64,000 nucleotides of DNA from Citrus sinensis (Eukaryota; Streptophyta; Magnoliopsida; Sapindales; Rutaceae). The DNA lies in the NCBI RefSeq assembly GCF_022201045.2, contig NC_068557.1, positions 24,963,501 to 25,027,500 on the forward strand, in the 5' to 3' direction. The notes under the pieces are model-generated. The model worked only from the letters and a program-made list of their open reading frames with translations. It was not told the DNA's origin and made no database searches. A program made the position numbers and the translations under genes. This document shows, one piece after another, positions 27,948 through 39,680 of this stretch. Each line of letters starts with the position of its first letter. The first letter of the stretch is position 1.

Positions 27948-28013
27948 TACTAAGATGGATCTTTGTTATCATTTAAAATAATTTCACTACAATGTTTGCA
28001 TCAAATGTTAAAA

Positions 28014-28022
28014 TCTCCCGCC
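28014..28022 (+). promoter_or_regulatory. Weak E2F-like word upstream of ASF1
   Basis: TCTCCCGCC lies about 285 bases before the ASF1 start codon, one base away from the E2F core TTTCCCGCC. Plant ASF1 genes have been reported as E2F targets, which makes the word plausible but not proven. Confidence 0.3.
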
Positions 28023-28304
28023 ATCTCGCAATTTCCTTTCCCTCCACACCGCCCACCGGCTACAGCCGGTAACCACTCCAATATAACCATTCTTCAAACG
28101 AGCAAACAAACGAACACTTCCTCGACAAATCAACCGTCCTTTGCACCGCCATTTCCCAGTCACCGTTTCTCCTCCTCGAAGACTCTATTTCGCCTTTCGC
28201 CTCTAGCCTCTAGGGTTTCTGATTTCTTCGATGAAGGATATCGAATCCAGGAATAGAGCCAATCAATCCACGGAATCATCAGAATCCTGTTCTAACTCAA
28301 GACT

Positions 28305-30548
28305 ATGAGCGCCGTAAATATCACAAACGTCACCGTTTTAGATAACCCTGCTGCGTTTCTCAATCCGTTTCAGTTCGAAATCTCGTACGAGTGTTTGACC
28401 CCTCTTAAAGACGGTAATTTTATCAAAATCCCTCCATTTTTTAAATAGTTTTCGATCATTTTTGGATTTTGCAGTTTGAACTTGAGCTTCAGGACTAGGG
28501 TTTTGTAAACAGTAACTTATTTGATTCAATTGGTGCATTCCCTATCTAATTTTATTATGCAGATGAATTTATAAGTAGGGGTCGAACCAGTCTTAAGTCT
28601 AACCGATTATATTAGAGTCTCTATAACAAGATGTACGATTGAATTTCCATGAAATCATAGTTGATTTGTTGGAAGTACAAGTTATAATGAATATTGGATA
28701 GTACTAGTTAATTTGTTGGTTCGTTATAGAATTTCTCTTTGGATAATTCAATTCCTACAAATTGTATAAATGATATTCTTACTGAAATTACCTATGTGCT
28801 GAAAGCAATTTGAAATTGCATGTAAATTCTTGAGGCATATATATGGTGTGATTTTGACATTTAGCAACACTAGGTGGACTTCCTTGCATTCTCATATTTG
28901 GTTTTGTTTTTTATTCTTAGGAAAGAAAGGAAACTTAAAGTTTATGTGCCAACAGTGATTAAATTGTTCATTTGTCCATGTTGGCTCAAGCATGCGATCA
29001 AGCTGGAAAGAAGCTCTATCACATTGAAAATGGTTCTATTTTTTCCATTTTTGATTGCTAATTGCTGCACTTGGTGGATAAATCATTGTTTTCTTGTTGG
29101 TTAGACTCTAGTATAGTAAAAGATGGTATCATAAGTATTTTGTAAATGCCTGGGTCTGAAATTTAGTATATTACATTTGCCCATCCCTGAGGTAGTTCTG
29201 TGTTTGTTTGGTAGAACATATATGAAACCTGGATTTTCAGAACATACATGCAACCTAGATTGTCAGTAATCAGAAACAATGAGAAAATAATTCTGCTTTT
29301 CACCTGCTACTGTTATGGATTGTTCATTCAAGGAGACATATGATTAAAGGTGTAGTCTTATCTTTTGATAAATATTTATTAAATGTCTGGAATTGTGAAC
29401 ATAATTACTAGATTGAATTGCTTTATTTCATAATGGCATGAAATTTATCAGAACTTGCTCATTTAAGGAGTTAGTCATCGAAAAGGTTTTTGATACAATA
29501 AGCTGACCTTTGGAAGTCTTTTTGTTAGCTGCTAATGAGATGTTTGGAGAGGATGGACTGGCAGCAAATCCCTGTCCAATTCAGAAAATTATTATTGAGA
29601 TAAAAGGATCAGAACCATTGAGGGTAATAATTGTTCTAAATAGCAGTTATAAGGATTCAGATGGACTATTTAATTCGGACTCTTTTCATATCATTGCAAT
29701 ATGCCTTTAGCTGTGTTTCTTGGATTTTTATACCAATTTTCTATATAAAGGGTATATGTATCTACCTAATGAAAAAGTCACTTATTAATTATGAATTTTA
29801 TGCTTAGTATTGTAATGGTGTGTCTATCAATATGGGGCAACCTCATTTTACGTAAGAATTTTCATGCTTTAATCTGTAAACTGTCCTAACATCTTCTGTA
29901 CTCAACTTGAAGCAACTCTGGAACCAATCTTGTTTGCTAGAATATTGCTTTTGTGATAACACCCTATCATAAACCCTTTGTTACAGACTTGGAATGGAAA
30001 CTCATTTATGTGGGATCTGCTGAGGATGAGACTTATGATCAACTGCTAGAAAGTGTGCTTGTTGGTCCTGTTAATGTTGGTAACTACCGTTTTGTCTTAC
30101 AGGTAATTTGATGAGTCTTGTTGATGTTCTTAAATATTCTTTCAGCATTAATCTGCATAATGGACTCATATTAACTTACTTCTTGTTGGCCTTGTAACAG
30201 GCAGACCCTCCGGACCCATCAAAAATCCGTGAAGAGGATATAATTGGTGTCACTGTACTGCTTTTAACATGTTCTTATATAGGACAGGAATTTGTTCGAG
30301 TGGGGTATTACGTGAACAATGATTATGATGACGAGCAGCTAAGAGAGGAGCCTCCTCCAAAGGTTTTGATAGATAGAGTTCAAAGAAACATATTAGCTGA
30401 CAAGCCTAGAGTCACAAAGTTCCCAATCAATTTTCATCCTGAGAACAATGAGCATGGAGAGGACAGTCCACCTGATCAAGCTACTGAAACAAATGAGAAT
30501 GGAGAAGAACAACTTCCTTCACCAGATCATCCTTCTCATGAGCAGTAG
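28305..30548 (+). CDS. ASF1: Histone chaperone ASF1
   Basis: ASF1 binds histone H3-H4 dimers in the nucleus and hands them to CAF-1 and HIRA for nucleosome assembly during replication and repair. Three exons: 28305-28413, 29987-30102 and 30201-30548, giving 573 bp and 190 aa. Intron 1 is long (1573 bp), intron 2 is 98 bp. The ASF1 core covers residues 1 to about 155, with MSAVNITNVTVLDNPAAFLN at the start, GSAEDETYDQLLESVLVGPV in the middle and EFVRVGYYVNNDY near the core end. The tail, from about residue 158, is acidic and Asn/Glu-rich, as in other plant ASF1 proteins. The start is the first ATG that opens the conserved N-terminus. A 340-bp 5' region separates it from a hAT-like element. The gene is convergent with the MATE gene that ends at 31110. 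Confidence 0.95.
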
Positions 30549-31109
30549 TGAGCATGGTGACCTAGAAAGGTTTGTTTTTGAGATTTCAAAAATACACCAT
30601 CTGAGAAGCTCGGCTGTAACAGAAAATACTGTAAAGTTCTGATTGAATTGTGTTGTAACATCTTGTGCTCTTGGATTGATAAACTGCTAATGGAAAATTA
30701 AAAATTTTTGTGCTCATCTTATTTGGGTGTGATCATCATTAGCACATTAGTTTTTCTTTTTCTCTAACTTAAACTGGAAAAAGGAAAACCGAAACAGCCT
30801 GAGGATCAGACAACTCTGTAACTGCAGTTTCTTGAAGGAAATATCTGCCCCATCTTTTGCATTGGGATTTTTTTCTTGCAAGTTGCTAGATGGTTTGATA
30901 GGCAGAATAGAACAATGTGTATCTGCTAAATAGTTGTCATGTAGGCTGCAAAGTAAATCACAGGAAACTGATATTATGCACAAAATCAATTGCCATATTG
31001 TGTACACACCAGGTTTCTGAGATTCAATTATCTCTCATTGTTTTGCTTTCCTTTTACTGAAAATGCATTCTTTCTAGCTTAAACTGATTTTCTTAATTTG
31101 CTGCAAAAT

Positions 31110-33819
31110 TCAACTCTTCATTGCCATGTTGGTAAGACGGTCAGTTCTTTGAGCTCTATGCATGGCATTTGTTGCCTGTAAGAAGGGAAGACAGCATTCA
31201 ATCAAAATGAGTTTTTAACTTCTTACTGATCTTTTTATGATCAAATTGAGAAATGCCCTGCTTGAATATGTTTACATTTAGTTTTACTAGTTAGCTTGAG
31301 CTAAGAAAATTGACTTACTTCATGATCCCAGTTGGTCGTGGCAATTACTGTAACAAGTGCAATAATTTGAATAGAAAGTCCACATATTATTCCCATCCAA
31401 AGTCCCTGCTTATGACAAAGGAAAACTTTTAGCAGTAAGCGAGTCATTTGTGTGTGAGATACAGAGAGATACAGAGAAATAGATGCCCACCATGCCTCCA
31501 ATATGCAAGAAAAAGGCAAACAGCACTGCCGAAGGAATTCCCACAGCATAATAAGCTCCAAGATTGATATAGGCACAAAGATTTTGCCATCCACATCCTC
31601 TGGCAGCCCCTAGTTAAGAAATCAACAGATTTTTATCATAATTATATTGACCATCCAGTGCAGAATTGAATTTACTTCTGATCGTAAGAGATTACAACCA
31701 GAAAGCATGCACTGGAACCCATCCAAGAAGTCAGATAATGCAAGCAGAGGCATCATTTTTGCGATGTATTTGATCACTTCTTCTTCATTGCTGTAGAGTT
31801 TTCCCCAAACATTGCGTACCAAAATTGTTGTTATTCCAACTGTTGCACCTTCTGTAATGGCTATCATGATCATGACTCGGAGAGCCAATCGTGCACCTTT
31901 TGAGTTCCCTGCTCCTAATTCATTGGATACTCTTGTACTTTAAAACAGCAGAACAGATGGTTATGTTGGAAAAAGAAGATGCACAATTCTGATTACAGGG
32001 GAAGGAAGAAGTGATGATGTTATCAAAAAGGAGAATGTGTTAGTAACACCGTATTACTGACCTTATGGCACCACCAAGACCAACAGAGATCATGTAGACC
32101 ATCCAGCATGTGTTAAGGCTGTGAAAGTGAACCATTAATAAAATTTGTGAGAAATTTCATTGGATTAATCTGTTTTCTGTTTTTCATTGAATGAATGCGA
32201 CAATCAACGAATCAATGGATACCTTATCGATAACACAGATGTCTCTAGCTTCGGATTTGGAAGAAGACCGGATAGAAGAACAACCATCTCAAACGACCAA
32301 TACTCCAAGCTGCTTCCCGAGAACAGGCAGTGTTACCAAAGGCAAAATGGAAATCATTTCCAAATTAATTATAGTTAAGAGAAAAGAGGTTAGTTACCAT
32401 ATCATAATAGCAGAAGGAAGAGCAAGCTTTATAAAGCTTATAATATCATGCAGTGCTTCTGCTGAAAAACCTGTCCATGTTTTGATACAAGCCTGAGAGA
32501 ACTTTATGTACATTGCCAAGAAAAACACGTTAACCCAATTGGAAATGGTAATTGACAAGGCAGCTCCTTTGCTCTCCAGGCCAGATTTGAAAACCAGAAC
32601 CCAGCAAACAAGAATGTGTAACAAAGCTGTGATTGCTGAGCAGATCATCATGGGAAAAACATTGTTCTGGGTTTGTAAAAACCTGTTTAGACATTGAAGG
32701 ATGCCATAGGCAAAAAGGCTAGGAATCATCCAGCGATTGTAAGTTCCTGCTCCAGTAGATATTTCGTGATCTTGGCCTAGAGCTATGAGAATGTTGCTTG
32801 TGTAGAACCATATTATTGCAAGTGGAATGCTTACTGCTAGAAGAGTTAGCATTGCTCTCTGTGTGTGAATACCAAGCATACGGTATTGCTTGGCTCCAAA
32901 AGCTTGTCCACACAGTGTCTCCAAAGCGCTTCCCATCCCCAGCTACATGGTGAAATATTTTGAAACAAAAAGTTAGTTTAGAAGCGCTTCAATGCGAAGT
33001 GATTCTAGTCATCAAAGAGTGTTATTAAATTCTGCAAAGGATTATAAAAGATGGGGATACGTGTGCAAGGCAAGGTATTATTGAGACCAATTATTTATTT
33101 ATAGGTGTATTTCCAAGAGCTTTTGATAACATCAAAAAGTGGTCTCGTACTTTGTGCGATGAAAAGTGCATATTTGTGGTATTCAGCTGGAATAGAGAAA
33201 TTAATATTTAGAATTATAAGCATAGGTTTGAGTGTTTTTCTAGGAACTGATGTTGCCCGATAGTTTTTAAATTTTTACGCACAACCGATTTCCTTAAAAG
33301 CACTTTCAAATATAGGATAAAAATAGCTTTCTATATAAGCACTTCTGACATATTTTTGGTCGGTGTATATAATTGCGGAACTTTATTATATATCGTAACC
33401 ACGGATTATCAGAATTCAGAACTTACAAATGCCCAAGTATTTTGCAAGGCTATCAAACTCACGATCACAGCAAAGACACCAATTTCCAATAAATTTTTGA
33501 AGAGAAACAAGAAAGCCCCACTTACCAGAACACTGAAACCAGAAACTGAAGCAAAGGAAGATGCTATTGAAGCACTGGATAAAGCCAGCTCTCCGAGGTG
33601 ACCAACAAACATAATTGATATCACTTGTAAGCAATACTGCAGCAAACTTACTGCAATAAGAGGCCCTGCCAGCCATAGTTGCTTCGTTGCCTCTTCAATA
33701 ACATTTGCACTACTACAAATACTTTGCCGTTGAGATGTTTCCCCATCAAATTCATGGCCTCTTTCATTGCTAAGAATAAGGGGAGATTGAAGACTCGACT
33801 TTTGATCTCCTCTTTCCAT
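31110..33819 (-). CDS. MATE/DETOXIFICATION transporter, copy A
   Basis: Multidrug and toxic-compound extrusion carrier, probably moving organic cations or secondary metabolites in exchange for protons. Vacuolar or plasma-membrane location is unknown. Eight exons on the minus strand: 33819-33526, 32942-32398, 32309-32223, 32118-32062, 31937-31699, 31609-31491, 31405-31319 and 31175-31110. Total 1494 bp, 497 aa, normal for plant DTX proteins with two MatE domains and 12 membrane segments. Family signatures are [17 protein letters not shown] after the second segment, [19 protein letters not shown] and ARGCGWQ. Compared with copies B and C it has one extra intron (31406-31490) inside their single 206-bp exon. 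The donor after exon 5 (G/GTTGTA) is weak, and a better one lies 23 bases downstream but would break frame. It is closest to the AtDTX10-16 group by remembered motifs. Confidence 0.92.
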
Positions 33820-34526
33820 TTTAGCTGCTTGGTTTTATGGTTCATTTAGCATAGACCATTTCTACCACATAAAAGAATAGTCGCTTCATACGCTGTATAC
33901 TAATCATATAATTAGCTCTGCTTGCGTATTGCATTCAATTTAATTTATAAGACGACAAAAATACGTCACAATCGAGAAAATACTTTGGCAAACAGTGGGT
34001 TCCCACAAATTTGTCTCTGTTTGCTCCATGATAATATAAAAAAACTGCAGACGGTCAATGGTGGATGATCTGAGAGAGGATGTCGAAGCAAGAAAATTTG
34101 TTGGGTTTTCAAAAATCTAAAATAAAAAATCATACAAATTGAATCCATTTGATTTTGATGAATCTGATCACATGCGTGGTGGTATTTTCTCACTATGGGG
34201 AGCGGTGTCAGCATGCGTGCATTAATATTCCTCTCATGGAGATACTGCATCTATTTTGACTGATAATCAATGTGACTACCTAATTGGCCCCTCCATTTGA
34301 CTTTCAAATAATAGACACGTGACATCATTTTCTCAATGGTCGCTGGCAAGAGCATGTACTTTTATCATCTTAAATGTCGGATTGAGACATGACACCAACT
34401 TTTGTACTAAATTTAGGTGCAGCGTGAGCAGCCTCATGGCCCGAATTTAAATAAACGAGAGCGCACCATGCCAGTCTATCGTACAATTACAACTCGTGTG
34501 AATTGTGATACATACCAAGTTTCTCT

Positions 34527-35518
34527 TAGGGATGGTAAAAATTCTCACGGAGACGAGTATTTTTGGAGTTTTTCTCATTCGGGGGGATATGGGAATAATT
34601 TTATACCTAATTTCTTATTCGGGGAGGGAATAAAAAAATTTTTTTACCCAATTTTTTATTCGGAGAGGAGACGGGGATGAGGTGGAATCTCCATCCCCTA
34701 CTCATTTTCCCATTTTAATTTTTAATTTTATTTTATTTTTTTTAAATTACTAGTAAATAAATAATAAAATTTAAATTATAAAATTATAAATATTGATAAA
34801 AATAAAAAATATCAAAATATTTATATTATTAAACTTTTAGGCCTAATTAACTAATTAAAGTCCTAAATTTTTATTTAGGACATTAAAAAGACCAAGTAGA
34901 TTCTATTAGCCAAATATTTTTTTTAAATTTTAATATTCTTTAAATATTTTAAACTTAAATCTATTTTTTTATTTATTTTTAGATGTTATAATTGCCCACA
35001 GCGAATCACAATTTTAATATCTAATCTAATCTAATATTTACTTTTGATTTGCTCCGATTTAACTATTGTGTTGTAAAGGGAATAATCCACATTTATAAAG
35101 TGTCCACGCCACCATTGAAAAAGTTAATTTTGAATCTAAATTCGATTTTATTTGTAACAATTTTGTATTAAACTATTAATTTGTTCATGATAGTTTGTAA
35201 AAGAAGTTTGTATTCCTTGCATATTGCGTTACTTACTAATTTAATGTATGTGACTTTTGTAATAGATATTAATGTAAGATATATTTCGAACTTTACTTTT
35301 ATTTTAATATGATTAACTCAAAATTGAAAAAAAAAATGTATTAGTTATTCGGGGATCGGGAACCCTCGGGGATCCCCTGTTATTATTCGGGGAGGGGATG
35401 AGGATTCTCTCAAGTAATTCTGACGGGGACGGGGAGGGGACGGGGACATACGCAAAATATCGGGGATGGATACGGGGAGATCGGTCCCCTCCCCTCCCCT
35501 CCCCATTGCCATCCCTAA
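34527..35518. mobile_element. hAT-like element with G-rich subterminal arrays
   Basis: Left end TAGGGATGGTAAAAATTC, right end GCCATCCCTAA, flanked by the 8-bp duplication GTTTCTCT (34519-34526 and 35519-35526). Both subterminal regions are rich in GGGGA words (CGGGGAGGGGATGAGG type) in inverted orientation, while the centre is AT-rich. No coding capacity. It lies between the divergent MATE genes A and B. Confidence 0.8.
35484..35505 (-). other. G-quadruplex-capable tract
   Basis: Four CCCC runs separated by single T residues on the plus strand, that is four GGGG runs with single-A loops on the minus strand. This fits the classical G4 pattern and lies inside the right subterminal array of the hAT-like element. 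Confidence 0.6.
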
Positions 35519-37338
35519 GTTTCTCTTATGATAAATGCTTCTTTCGAGTAAGATATGTGTGAAAGTGATTGCTCCTTAACATATAAGAATATTAAAAGGA
35601 TTAGATTATGTTGAAATCGCTCTAAGGTAGAGAGATAGAGCATTCTTTCATAACTATATAATTAAAATTATAATGAATTTTTTTATTATTTATCAGTTTG
35701 TGTGAATGATTGAGAATTGTACTATAACGTACATCAGCTCCAATATAGCCATAGTCATATTAAAATATCCTTAAATCTCAATCATATAAAAATTTAATAC
35801 GTGGTAAAAATATATTAAAAAATTTCATTCCAAATTTGATAGGAGAATTCTAATTTGTTTCACTCTTTTAATTTAATAGCTATTTATAACTAACTAGCAA
35901 GCACGAGCTATTTATACATTAATACATAAGATTTTTCAATAATGGTAAGTATTTTGTTTTCTTTATATTTTTGTCATCTTTTATATTTGCTACCATATTA
36001 TTAATAATAATCTACCAATCAATTATTGCAATAGTGTGAGGGAGTTGTACCTTTGACTCGAAAACTACCGTCATTAGTGGTGGCTATGATGCTGTGATGG
36101 AGATGATGGGGGCTGTGATAGACGATATAGGGGATGAGAACGATAATATAATCTAGGCAATGGTAAGTTTTTTTTTGGACAACACCACTAGTTGTTCTAG
36201 ATTTGATTGGTTTGTTTTAAAAGTAATTTGGTCCAAATCGAGAGGATAAGGCTATAGGAGATTGTTAATTTCTTTTTTACTAAAATCAATATATACCATC
36301 TATTTTCTTACAGTTTTTATAATAGCCAAAAAGTCATGACGCCAAAAATTTAAAGGAAAAGAGGGTGGATAAGTAATTTGTTTGATAATTTGTCTTGATA
36401 ATTTGTTTGATAATTTATCTTGATAATTTAAAGGAAAAGATAAATGGTAAATATTGATTTAAGTAAGAAGAAATTGACAATCTCCTATAGTCTATTATAA
36501 TAAAAAAATTTGTTATATGCTTACATTTTAATAAATATTTTTATGAAAATGACTAGACATGTAAATTTTCCATATCTTTTTCTGCTCATCCAAATAAACA
36601 AATAACAAGAGATACAAAATATAATAAAAACTTTCCGTATTTGTTTTCCCTTCATTTTCTATCTTTTTCTCCACGTCATAATTTGTCGAGCAAAAATGGA
36701 AAGCACGACCAAGCCATATGCATCAGCATTAATTCGGAGGTAAGAGTAACGAGTGGGTTGAGTGAGGACCACTAATTAACATCATGAGACATAGATAGCA
36801 TTTAACATTTATAACTTTTAATTATTTGTTAGTCGTTTAGCCATGTGGACTTTTATGTGTTAATTAAGAGATTTTTGGATTTGTATGTATCACGTATCAT
36901 AATTAAATGTGAAAAGAACAAAATCGAAATTTTACAGATGATGAAGGTTCCTGTATCAGATAGTGTCTTTTTTTTTTTTTCACCTTTTAAAGAAACATAT
37001 ATTAATAATAAAGAGACGTATTTCATTCAATTATACGTTAAATTATCGATTGAAATTAATTAATTTACTGGTGTTACTAACCGCGTTTTTGTGGTGTATG
37101 TAGGGCAAATTTTACACAGCTGAAAACATATACGTATAATATTCTCCTGAAAACTTTATGAGACTCACTTACTTTACCATTTTAACATTTTAGCCCCGGA
37201 AACTTCATATATCTGATGTTTTGCCCCCCGGGCTACAACTCCCCTATATAAATCCGAAGACCTGGAAGACGACCGAACCTGAACAAGTCTCCCTCTTAAG
37301 TCTTCGCAAATTTTACAGAGAGAGAGAGAGGGGCGGCC

Positions 37339-39680
37339 ATGAGAGGCAACGAAACAGAAAAGAATATGGAAGAGAGTTTATTAATACCAAAAGAGAGTTT
37401 ATCCTCATCATCTACAACATGGGGTGTGTTGAGTGGAGAAGTGAAAAAGCAGGGTTACATAGCAGCACCAATGGTGGCTGTCACTTTATCACAGTACCTG
37501 CTTCAAGTTGTTTCCATGATGATGGTTGGTCATCTTGGTCAACTTGCTCTTTCTAGCACCGCCATGGCCATCTCTCTGGCTAGCGTCACTGGCTTCAGTG
37601 TCCTTGTAAGTCCTATAATCCATACATAGTTATATACAATATCAAGATCGTGACACAAGAGGATTTGTCTCTTTTGTTTTGTTTGTTTTGTTTATTCTTT
37701 CTTTTGATGGGTATTCGCGTTATTGCACGTGGGATTTAAACAAATAGATATGCCAAATTTCTGATGTTAAAATGAAAAACATACAATTAACTAATACCCT
37801 GTTTGTGAAAATGCCCTTAATTTTTAATGGACTTGAAATGCTTTTTGTTTTTTTATTCCACAGCTATTTTGAATTGTGTAATATTTACTTTGAAACAGTT
37901 AGGAATGGCAAGTGCACTGGAAACATTATGTGGGCAAGCGTATGGAGCTCAGCAATATCAACGAATTGGAACTCAAACTTACACTGCAATATTTTGTTTA
38001 TTCTTAGTTTGCTTTCCACTTTCCTTTCTATGGATTTACGCGGGAAAACTGCTAGTTTTGATAGGCCAAGACCCCCTGATTTCACATGAAGTAGGCAAGT
38101 TTATGATCTGGCTTCTTCCAGCTCTGTTCGCTTATGCAACAATGCAGCCGCTTATTCGATATTTTCAGTCTCAAAGTTTGATCATTCCCATGTTCTTAAG
38201 CTCCTGTGCTGCTCTTTGTTTGCATATTCCCATCTGTTGGAGTTTGGTATACAAGTCTGGACTAGGGAACCTCGGAGGAGCATTGGCAATTGGTATATCG
38301 AATTGGTTGAATGTAACTTTCTTGGCAATTTACATGAAGTTCTCCACTGCTTGTGCAGAATCCAGGGTTCCAATTTCAATGGAGTTGTTCCAAGGAATTG
38401 GAGAGTTCTTCCACTTTGCTATCCCTTCTGCAGTAATGATTTGGTATGCTAATTATCTTCTATAGTTTCGTGTTCCCTTCTCATAGATATCGTAGACACA
38501 TCATAAATTCAGATGCTTTTTTTTTTTTTTATTTAATTTTGCAGCCTAGAATGGTGGTCATTTGAATTGCTCATTTTAATGTCAGGGCTTTTGCCTAACC
38601 CACAGCTTGAAACTTCAGTCCTATCTGTATGGTATGTTGACATAGACTGTATCTGAAAGTTCTATAAAGAAAAGCACCTATCAAAGGAATTAGAATTTCT
38701 TTTTACTGCTCATTATTTGTCAACTTCTTTGAGCAGTCTCAATACTATTCAAACCCTGTATGCAATCCCATACGGACTTGGTGCTGCAGTGAGGTTTGTT
38801 CTCAACAGTCATTTAAATAATAATTATTTTATATCAACTAATTAGCAGATTAACCATTATCTCCTTCTATAGTACTAGAGTTTCAAATGAACTAGGAGCT
38901 GGAAATGTGCAAAAAACCCGTGTAGCTGTGTATGCTGTGGTTTTTATGGCAGTTACTGAGACTATGGTAGTAAGTGCAACTCTCTTTGCTAGCAGGCGTG
39001 TTTTTGGTTACGTTTTCAGCAATGAGAAACAAGTTGTGGATTATGTCACAACCATGGCTCCTCTGGTTTGTTTGTCTGTCATCATGGATAGCTTACAAGG
39101 AGTCTTTTCAGGTTAAATTAACATCTTCAACTCTGTCAATTGCTAATTAGTTCTCTCTAAATATAAATAAATTTTTTCAGGTTCATAAATTCTTTTTATT
39201 ATTTTTAAGGTGTTGCAAGAGGATGTGGGTGGCAGAATATAGCTGCTTTTGTGAATCTTGGGGCTTTTTATTTGTGTGGAATCCCAACTGCTGCCATTTT
39301 GGGTTTCTGGTTAAAGTTTAGAGGAAGGGGGCTATGGATTGGGATACAAGCTGGTGCTTTCACACAAACACTTCTGCTTGGCATCATAACAACATGTACA
39401 AATTGGGAAAAACAGGTCTGTTTCTCCACATTTAATCCCTTAAAAATTAGAGAAGATTATTGGACTATGTATGTAAATATGTAATAATTTGATATTCAAT
39501 TAACAAAAATGCAAAATCTTTTGAAAATTTGCTTTTGCAAGAATTATTACCATTTTCTAGCTTGTTAATCGTTATGAGTTTTGTGTTTCTAAGGGGTTTC
39601 TCATATTGCAGGCAAGTAAAGCAAGGGAAAGAATATCAAAGGGAAGATCTTTAGCAGATAATAGAGTAGTATGTGAGTAA
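37339..39680 (+). CDS. MATE/DETOXIFICATION transporter, copy B
   Basis: Proton-coupled efflux carrier of the plant DTX family. Substrate unknown. Seven exons: 37339-37605, 37899-38443, 38545-38631, 38737-38793, 38873-39111, 39210-39415 and 39612-39680, giving 1470 bp and 489 aa. Exon sizes 545, 87, 57 and 239 are identical to copies A and C. The protein starts [20 protein letters not shown], a hydrophilic cytosolic N-terminus, and then enters membrane segment 1 at [20 protein letters not shown]. Hallmarks are [41 protein letters not shown] and GVARGCGWQ. The C-terminus is short and hydrophilic ([11 protein letters not shown]). The start ATG sits after a GA repeat. The gene is in the same orientation as copy C 2.3 kb downstream, consistent with tandem duplication. 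Confidence 0.93.

Larger units (their letters stand above)
33820..37338. other. Divergent intergenic region between MATE copies A and B
   Basis: About 3.5 kb separating head-to-head MATE genes. It contains promoter regions for both, a hAT-like element (34527-35518), AT-rich DNA and a short local repeat of TGATAATTTGTT words near 36378-36432. No gene was found. A (GA)n tract (37315-37330) is in the leader of copy B. Confidence 0.6.

Noticed and set aside
34417-34680. Frame across the left end of a hAT-like element
   Set aside because: It begins before and ends inside the transposon and encodes only translated subterminal repeats.
34680-35500. CRISPR-like array from repeated GGGGA words
   Set aside because: The repeats are degenerate short words confined to transposon ends, without regular spacers, and the genome is a plant.
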